DNA of 64,000 nucleotides from Ochotona curzoniae (taxonomy: Eukaryota; Chordata; Mammalia; Lagomorpha; Ochotonidae): NCBI RefSeq assembly GCF_017591425.1, contig NW_024465751.1:3038001-3102000 (forward strand). Reading direction: 5' to 3'. Numbering within the stretch: the stretch's first letter is position 1; the number at the start of each line of letters is the position of its first letter. The position numbers and the translations under genes were made by a program. Shown here one piece after another: positions 57,513-64,000 of the stretch. Below the pieces are notes generated by a model. It did no database searches, was not told where the DNA came from, and saw nothing but the letters and a program-made list of their open reading frames with translations.

Positions 57513-58029
57513 TGTTCTGAGATATGCTGTCACTTTATTGAGCTTCTGAAAGTAATCTGACAAACTATTCTGCATCCCTTGGAAGTTTTATCTGCTTTCT
57601 GAAGAACTTTCATTTTATAAATCTGGAAAGATGATCTTTTAGGGGGATGAAGCTTAGTGCTGACTTGAGGAGGATAGTGGGTCTGAATCGAAGACTTTCT
57701 GAGTATCCCTCTCATTTATTACTTAATCCCAGGCCAACAAGGTGGTCTGTGAATTGATGGTGGGGAATCTGTGCATCCAGCACCTCTGTTACATATACAG
57801 TGGCGGTGCTGCTACGAAGACTCTGGAATTCTTGGAGGGCATAAGCATCATTAACTTCTTTAAACAGCATTTTACCAAAACAGCTAATACAAAATCTTGT
57901 TTTAGGAAGAACTTCATTTTATAAAATCTACTTAGAGTTGCTGATTTAAAACAATGGTGAATTCATGGGGAAAAATGCTGGAATGCATCTACTTGTCACA
58001 ATATCTTCCTTACTATTTGTTTAAAAATG
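57513..58029. other. no gene recognised
   Basis: Unique sequence with no assignable repeat or exon. Confidence 0.4.
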
Positions 58030-58190
58030 TTTTAACATTTCAAAGCTACATCAGTAATGTTAAGTGATTTTCAAAAATTCCTAGTGAGATAACCAAAATA
58101 ATGTCACTCTTTCTATTTTACACGTTAGGAAATTCAGGCACTTAGAGCAATTCTTATTCCCAAAATGAATGAGCAGCTGTGTGAAGCATA
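58030..58190 (-). mobile_element. MIR fragment
   Basis: ATTTTACACGTTAGGAAATTC, AGGCACTTAGAGCAATTC and GAGCAGCTGTGTGAAGC resemble antisense MIR (ATTTTACAGATGAGGAAACTG, then GAGGCACAGAGAGG). Confidence 0.45.
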
Positions 58191-58534
58191 CATTGAGTGA
58201 GTCAGTGGGAGACTTTCTCTGGCTTCCATGTCATTGACTTAAGAAATATATTGAATGGATAGACATTACATGAACCAGGGATTTTACTTGGAGGTACATA
58301 AAATTAATGGCTAACTTTGCAACCTCACAGAATATCTACAGACATATATGAACAATAAACAGAATTCTATACACTACAATCAAGTTTCAAGAATTCATAA
58401 GAACTAATAATGGAAGGATCACAATTTTTTTGTTTCAATTAGAACAAGAGATCCCTTCAAGAGGAACAAATTATAGAAGTGCAGGGCTCGGTGAGCGGGC
58501 CCTTGTGTGCAGAGGAAGACTCATGGCTGAAACT

Positions 58535-58713
58535 GATACTTTGTTGTAAATTGAAAATTTCACTATATGAAATAAGCCAAAGCCAAGTAAAAACGAACTT
58601 TTAGGCTTGAGCGTTTGGCCTAGCATTTGAAATGCTTGCTCCATGTGTTAGAGTGCCTGGGTTACTTCTGGCTTCAGCTCCAGTAGAATGGATCTCTCTC
58701 TCTCTCTCTGTGT

Positions 58714-58760
<47 letters not shown>

Positions 58761-58915
58761 ACAGACACATGCACACACACATACACTTTCTCTCTTAAAA
58801 ATGAACTATTAGATACTTGCATTTTAATATTATGTAGGACAGTGTCCCCTTTAAAGTCAATAACTCTAATAGTCACTAAATACTATGCAGCCAGTTACTC
58901 CCTTTGTACAGGAAA
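58535..58915 (+). repeat. local duplication, copy 2
   Basis: Partner of 56008-56345: TTGAAAATTTCACTATATG, AAGCCAAAGCCAAGTAAAAAC, GAACTTTTAGGC, TTTGAAATGCTTGCTCC, then ATGTAGGACAGTGTCCCC and AATAACTCTAATAG. Divergence is clear, so the duplication is not recent. Confidence 0.8.
58605..58800 (+). mobile_element. CSINE with large internal deletion (copy 2) and expanded microsatellite
   Basis: Same internally deleted CSINE as at 56080-56225, with repeats at 58593-58604 (ACGAACTTTTAG) and 58801-58812 (ATGAACTATTAG). The CT-rich tail (58692-58708) has acquired a (CA)n of about 20 units at 58716-58756 that is absent from copy 1. Confidence 0.75.
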
Positions 58916-59598
58916 CACTAGTGCCTTCAGCATGGGATAATCTCCAAACTGAGGGTTTGGAACAGATTAGCAAATTCAGAGCACTCCCAGAAAATCCCCG
59001 TAAGCTGTTTTGGGAAGTGTAATTCAGTACCAATAAGCATATGGGAGGGTTTGAGTAGAATGAGAAACATGATGGGTAGAGGACAGTGAAGGGGAAGTGG
59101 CAGTGTAGGGCTTCTGAGGACCTATAAGATTGCGGGGTGGGGTGGTGGGCAGGATACTGAAGAGGATGAAATGCAAGAGAGCCAGAGGCCTCTTTCAGGG
59201 AATGAGGTGAGAGAACTATAGAGAGACATAGGAATATCCACTGTTTTATCTTCAAAGCTTGGGAAAGTACTAAGCAGAGTGTCAGCACTCAACATAATTT
59301 TAGTATAATAGCATTGAAGGAAAAGGCAAGTGACAATCACAGCAGCTGATCTCATTTGTCTCAAATGTGCTAGCCAATCACCAACATTTCTTTTGAGATA
59401 CCTTCACAGTAACATGTATTTATAGAACAGCTAGAATTAGCCACGACCTTAGAAACAGCCACTGTGATCAGAATACCGTGCAGTAAGGAAAGCACATTTT
59501 TCAGGGTAGAAAGGAAGTGTCCAATCCTGCAAACAGTGGTGACCCGGATGATATTTTGAGGATGAATAGCATTGTACTTGATGCAGAAATGGACATAC
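58916..59598. other. no gene recognised
   Basis: A 140-codon minus-strand frame (59288 to 58866) is open but has no recognisable domain. A short G-rich stretch (GCGGGGTGGGGTGGTGGGC) lies at about 59133-59151. No repeat was assigned. Confidence 0.4.
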
Positions 59599-59835
59599 TT
59601 TTTTTTTTACATTTTATTATTATCATTTTATGATATAGTTCTATAGGCTCCTGATATTTCCCTTATCCCAGCTCCAATTCCCTCCCCCCACCTAGTTCCT
59701 CTGTATCATTACTAAAGTACAGTTCTTCATACACAGTCGTATGTCCACCATTGCGGGCATGGACAATGGCAGAGAGTCCAGCATCCTATTGTCAGGATAT
59801 AGTAAACACTTTCATTTAAGTCCATCTTTGTGACA
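59599..59835 (-). mobile_element. lagomorph LINE-1 3' end, antisense, truncated
   Basis: A poly(T) run (59599-59608) leads into TTTTATGATATAGTTCTATAG, CCCTCCCCCCACCTAG, CTAAAGTACAGTTCTTCAT and CATTGCGGGCATGGACAATG. This is the reverse complement of the family at 55440-55822. It is 5'-truncated. Confidence 0.7.
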
Positions 59836-62229
59836 GACCTACTTCTTTCAACACAAAATGTCTTCAAAATTGAAAAGAATCATTCTCTTTGAGAGAATCA
59901 GTCTGAAAACAAATGCATTCCTCATTCAAGCTTCCAACTAGATGAGGATGTCCTTGCCTCTAGACTGTCACAATCCCAAGGCAGACTGGATTGCAGCTCT
60001 TAAGACAGTCACTCGCTGTTTGCCCTATCTTGGTGGACTTGTGTGGAGAAGGACATATTAGAGAGTGAGTACCAGGAGATTAAGTAGTTAGATTCGAAAG
60101 AAGATGCAGGAGGCTGGTGAGGTGGGGAAGATTTGGTGTAGCTGGACAAGATATACCACAAGCCAAGCAGGTACGGGGATGAGAACAGGACACAGTTAAG
60201 GTCCTTGCTTATTGTGCTGAGGAAACATGGACCTTCTGCTACAAGCCACTGTGGCTGACAAGCACCATGACATTTACTTTTATGCATTGAAATTCCCTGA
60301 GATGCTAATGAAATATCATGTTTTTTGGCTCCACCAGAGATGTTCCATATTGAGGCTCTGAAAGCGGGTCCCTAGCATGAGTATGAAACACTTTCCCCAA
60401 ATGACTGTTATCCACATGAAACTTTAAGAATCATGCTGTGATAGTTGAGAAATTATAATCAGAGAGGAGCCTTGTTTGATCTGTGTATTGGAAAGATTGC
60501 TCCAGGTGCTGTGTGGCTAGGGCATTGGTAGGATGAATGCTTGCAAGAACAAGAAGGTATGTGGAGAAACTGGACAAAGTATACCATAAATATCTGTTTA
60601 TGACATACTTAAAGAAAATTTCTTCAGGCAGGAGCCCTATACATTCTTTAGATGAATCAAATGTCATAAATATGTGCATTCCTGTGTGCTTCAAAATGAG
60701 TTTCATCATTATGCTTCCATATCTTTACAAAACTCATTAACTTTTTTTTCAATACAGGGGATTCAATATAATCCTTGGTTCACGGGCAATTTACATGATT
60801 CAAATATCAGTCAGAAATACTTAAAAGCTTTGTTTGTGCCTGTTTTCTTCCAGTCAATGGATTTTTTCATATGACAATATTATTCATCATGTAACAAAAT
60901 TGTTTTGAGCAAATCAGATCCATCCTTCATTATATTCAATTCAAATTTTAATGATTAATTGGTGCAAGATCCTAAGTATTAGAGCTGGGTGTAATTATCC
61001 ACGCAATTGTATTGGTGTATGGATGGCAGATGCCTACCCCTGGTAGCACAGTGGTGGTAGTGTTAGTCATGAACAATCTGCAGACAACATGTATTAATTA
61101 ATCCAACATATTTCACTAGCTGGGAATGTGCATTATAAATTGCTGCAACATGCCAGATCATTTGCCTTATTTTTTAAACAAATAATACTCATCCCATGGA
61201 CATATCTGGCAATTGACAAGACTCATTAATGCTGAGGCTAGCTTATTCAAGGATGAATCTTTCAAGCAAGCTTGAGGAAAGTTATTTGGTTTGATTTAGG
61301 AGAGTTTAGGGTAAGGATACAGAAGATTCATTCATAATACCCAGAAGTTAAATGACACATTGGCACTGCACAATCGCTGAAAATCTCTGTTTCTTTCTCT
61401 GGGGTAATAAATACCTTTTTATTCTGTGAAAATTTGCTCCACTTTACCTCCATAAACAAATTCCTACTGTGTTAAGTTCCAGTCTAAATGTATTTCTTAT
61501 GTATGATCTTAGAGTTTCACTTTCCAGAATAGAATGGATACCTCTGAATTCAGATCCTCAAAAGTGGTGTTCACATATACGATCTTAATTCATCCTTTCA
61601 TGCAATTTGACCACAATTAGGTGAAATCTGCTTTAAGTGTGAAGGTTGTTTGTTTGTTATCATGAGGAGAAAGCAGAGAGCTAAGAATGTAAACTGAACT
61701 AAATAAATAATCGAACAGTTAAAACAAGGCCACAAGAGAACTATCCAAAATATCTCATCTATGCAGCCCGTCTATGACGAGGATATCACCTTTCTGAACA
61801 GACTTACACCACTCCTCATTTGCCTGATGTAATCCTGAACCACGTTCAGGGGAGTCAGAAGGAGCCCAGTGCCTTCAGTGCCGTGGATGGCAGGCATGAG
61901 CTCCCCTATGTTAAGATAAAGTAGAAACTGCAGCATTTTATGTGGTTTGGGTTTGGAGGGAAAAGAGAGAACTTAGTGTTTTGGGGAAATGAATAGTCTG
62001 AGGTGAGAAAAAATAAAGAGCCTTATGATGAAAATGAGAGTTAGAAAAAAGACCTTATGTTGTATATTGTATGTTGGAAGTTTATGTCATAACACAGGGT
62101 TCATGCCTACATATGCATGCACTCACACACACACACTCAGACATGTTCACTGGATTGATTTAAGGTTAGAGGGGAGAAATCCCTTTTGACCCTGCAATAT
62201 TCAGCAATGTCAAAAACTAAATTAGAGTT
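59836..62229. other. 2.4 kb without recognised gene or repeat
   Basis: Two short minus-strand frames (60287 to 60009 and 60709 to 60431) have no domain. The sequence is mixed and largely unique. A short CA run at about 62126-62140 is minor. Confidence 0.4.
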
Positions 62230-62281
62230 CTCTCTCTCTCTCTCTCTCCCTCCCCCCCTCCCTCCCTCTCTCTCTCTCTTT
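62230..62281. repeat. TC/CCTCC pyrimidine microsatellite
   Basis: CTCTCTCTCTCTCTCTCC and CCTCCCCCCCTCCCTCCCTC form a mixed polypyrimidine tract of about 52 bp. Confidence 0.93.
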
Positions 62282-62339
62282 AGGTCTTGCCTATTGATGT
62301 GTTGGAAAATCCTGATGAATTTTCATTCTCACTCCAACT

Positions 62340-62650
62340 GCTTTTCTAAATTTTTATCAGAAAGTCAGATATTACAAATAGAAGGAAAAATAGAGAGGAA
62401 GAGCTCCTGTCGGTTGATCCACTCCCCAAGCAGCCACAGACCGATCCGAAGCCAGGAGCCCGGAGCCTTTTCCGGATCTCCCACATGGGTGCAGGGTTCT
62501 GAGGCTTTGGGCCATCCTCAACTACTTTCGCAGGCCACAAGCAGGGTGTTAGTTGGAAAGCAGAGCCACCAGGGTTAGAACTGGCACCCATATGGGAACA
62601 CAATGTGTACAAGGCGAGGACTTTAGCCACTAGGCTACCATGCTGGGTCC
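62340..62650 (-). mobile_element. CSINE, full length, 12-bp TSD
   Basis: TCAGAAAGTCAGATATTAC, GAGAGGAAGAGCTCC, CACTCCCCAAGCAGCC, CCGATCCGAAGCCAGG, CTTTTCCGGATCTCCC, GCAAGGCGAGGACT-like head and GCTGGGTCC. CTCACTCCAACT flanks it at 62328-62339 and 62651-62662. Confidence 0.93.
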
Positions 62651-64000
62651 CTCACTCCAACTATTTTCTTGTATCTTCATGCTTGGGATGCCTTTCTGAC
62701 TTTATACTGAATTCCAAACCCCAAGCAAACTTGGAGCTCTTTGTTTTGTTGCCAATGATAACATTCATGATTCTGCACTCTTGACTCCAAGACTTTGCTG
62801 GAAGGACCACTATTTTTCTTCCTCTGGCTCTTCCAACACTAGGTAGGCGAATCATTGCTTTGCTAGATTTTGTTCTGGACTTTTGTAATACTCGTTAACT
62901 CTTTTCATGAATGAGCCTGTTCAAATCACAGGAAGAAGAGTAACATATCCTTGGATTAGCCTGTACTGCCTGGAAATGCCTATAGGTAAAGCATTTATCA
63001 GACCTTGACTTTAACTGTCATCACTTAGCCTTTAGAGCATTAGTAGATCAGGCTCCAAAGCTCTGTCCATAAGCACTCTGGAGCTGCCTTTCCCCTGTCT
63101 CACAGATCTCCCAGTGTTTATGATAATGAAAACCCAGGTTGACAATGGCAGCCATGTAAGACCTGAAATTTCTCATGGTCTGCTACATGTGGCTACAATG
63201 CCTATGGAAGCATCTGCCTGCATATAGGAAGATCCAAATTCCATAGTCACCAAAACTCTGATGGAATGCTTATAGATGAGGAGACAGCTTTTCACTCAGT
63301 AAGTACCAAGGAATAAAATTCCTAGCTTAGAGGAAAGTCTTATGAGACACACAGCCTTGGCATTTATAATGATAATGTCAACCATCCAACAAAATCTCTT
63401 GGCCTTCATGAGTTCTGGTCCAGCACAGGAAATCTTTGTGTTGAGTATGAGATAAATTGTCTGATTCTTGTTCTTAAACAGATAGGCAGACACCCAGCCA
63501 GCCACACACATGCAAATGTGTGTGTACACGTGCACACACACACACACACCCAAACATTATATGATTTTTTTCTTAATGGACTGTCTAACAGAGACAACAT
63601 TTATGTCTTGAGAGCTGTAATCTATTATATAATGTTTTTGGTGCATGATGCATGCCTCCCCTGTCTATGTTATGCTTTTGAATACAAAATTATTTGTTGA
63701 AGAGCCATAGTCTTTGATCGTTAGAAAGATGAGTTCCAGTAAAAAGGTAAATGCTACTAATTCCAGTAGAAAAGGTAAATGCATGGCAATGTTAAACAAA
63801 CGACTGTATAGCAAATAAGTACTAAGAGTGGGAATCTCATGAAACATTGGAAGGGCAGTAGCTGAACTGTCTCTTGGGTTATTGACCTTGCTTTAAAGAC
63901 TTGAGTCTTGATTCAGCTTCCTAAAAATGCAAACCACGGTAGTCAGTGGTGATACCTCACGTAGTTGAGTCTCTTCTACTCATGTGGTAGGCCTGGATTA
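62651..64000. other. no gene recognised; minor repeats
   Basis: Possible L2 trace near 62990-63100 (AGATCAGGCTCCAAAGC). GT/CA-rich patches lie at about 63517-63549. A 27-bp-period tandem pair (TTCCAGTA with AAAGGTAAATGC) lies at 63734-63783. No exon was recognised. Confidence 0.4.

Noticed and set aside
58866..59288. 140-codon minus-strand ORF
   Set aside because: No domain or conserved motif; it overlaps the edge of the local duplication. Likely chance.
60100..60680. Similar phrases (CTGGACAA followed by ATACCA) at about 60142 and 60572 as a duplication
   Set aside because: The match is short and does not extend into the flanks, so it is probably coincidence.

Overview
The window looks like a gene-free stretch of mammalian nuclear DNA. 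It is AT-rich, with no ORF longer than about 145 codons, no convincing exon, no RNA gene, and no bacterial or phage feature. The best clue to the source is the dominant repeat, a tRNA-headed SINE of about 330 bp present in at least 26 copies. Its head has RNA polymerase III A-box and B-box motifs and its tail is AATAAA-like. This is the C-type SINE (CSINE) of lagomorphs. The young copies (39703-40012, 57167-57512, 33701-34034) look to me more like pika (Ochotona) than rabbit, but that rests on memory of consensus sequences, not a search. Several LINE-1 3' ends also look lagomorph-specific.

Layout. 0-9 kb: a head-to-head pair of L1 fragments, a SINE nested in a SINE, other SINEs and an antisense L1. 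9-27 kb: mostly unique DNA with MIR/L2 relics, one GC-rich L1-type 3' end on the minus strand (11968-13200), a SINE cluster at 14-16 kb, a polypurine tract at 23.2 kb and a younger L1 3' end at 25.6-26.0 kb. 27.6-29.8 kb: an ancient LINE-like repeat split by a complete Tigger/pogo-like DNA transposon (28011-28734), which itself carries a 35/36-bp minisatellite. 32.8-34.3 kb: four SINEs almost back to back. 36.5-40.1 kb: a decayed L1 ORF2 on the plus strand, cut by four or five later insertions, one of them a composite with an outer 14/15 direct repeat. 41-51 kb: mostly unique sequence with L2/MIR relics and two repeat-poor blocks that could be regulatory. 50.6-52.3 kb: an MLT1-type LTR, an ERVL-like LTR and an L2 split by a SINE. 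54.8-59.8 kb: chimeric SINE pieces, a plus-strand L1 3' end with a strong G-quadruplex motif, and a local duplication 2.5 kb apart that includes a SINE and both of its target-site repeats. 60-64 kb: mostly unique.

No genes work together here. What the sequence records is a layered history of retroposition and DNA transposition: MIR, L2 and Tigger oldest, then L1M and MaLR, then lagomorph L1 and CSINE. I found no undescribed biological system. The most informative observations are the duplicated SINE locus, the minisatellite in the Tigger element, the nested composite at 38.3-39.3 kb, and the GC-rich L1-type 3' end with irregular internal repeats.
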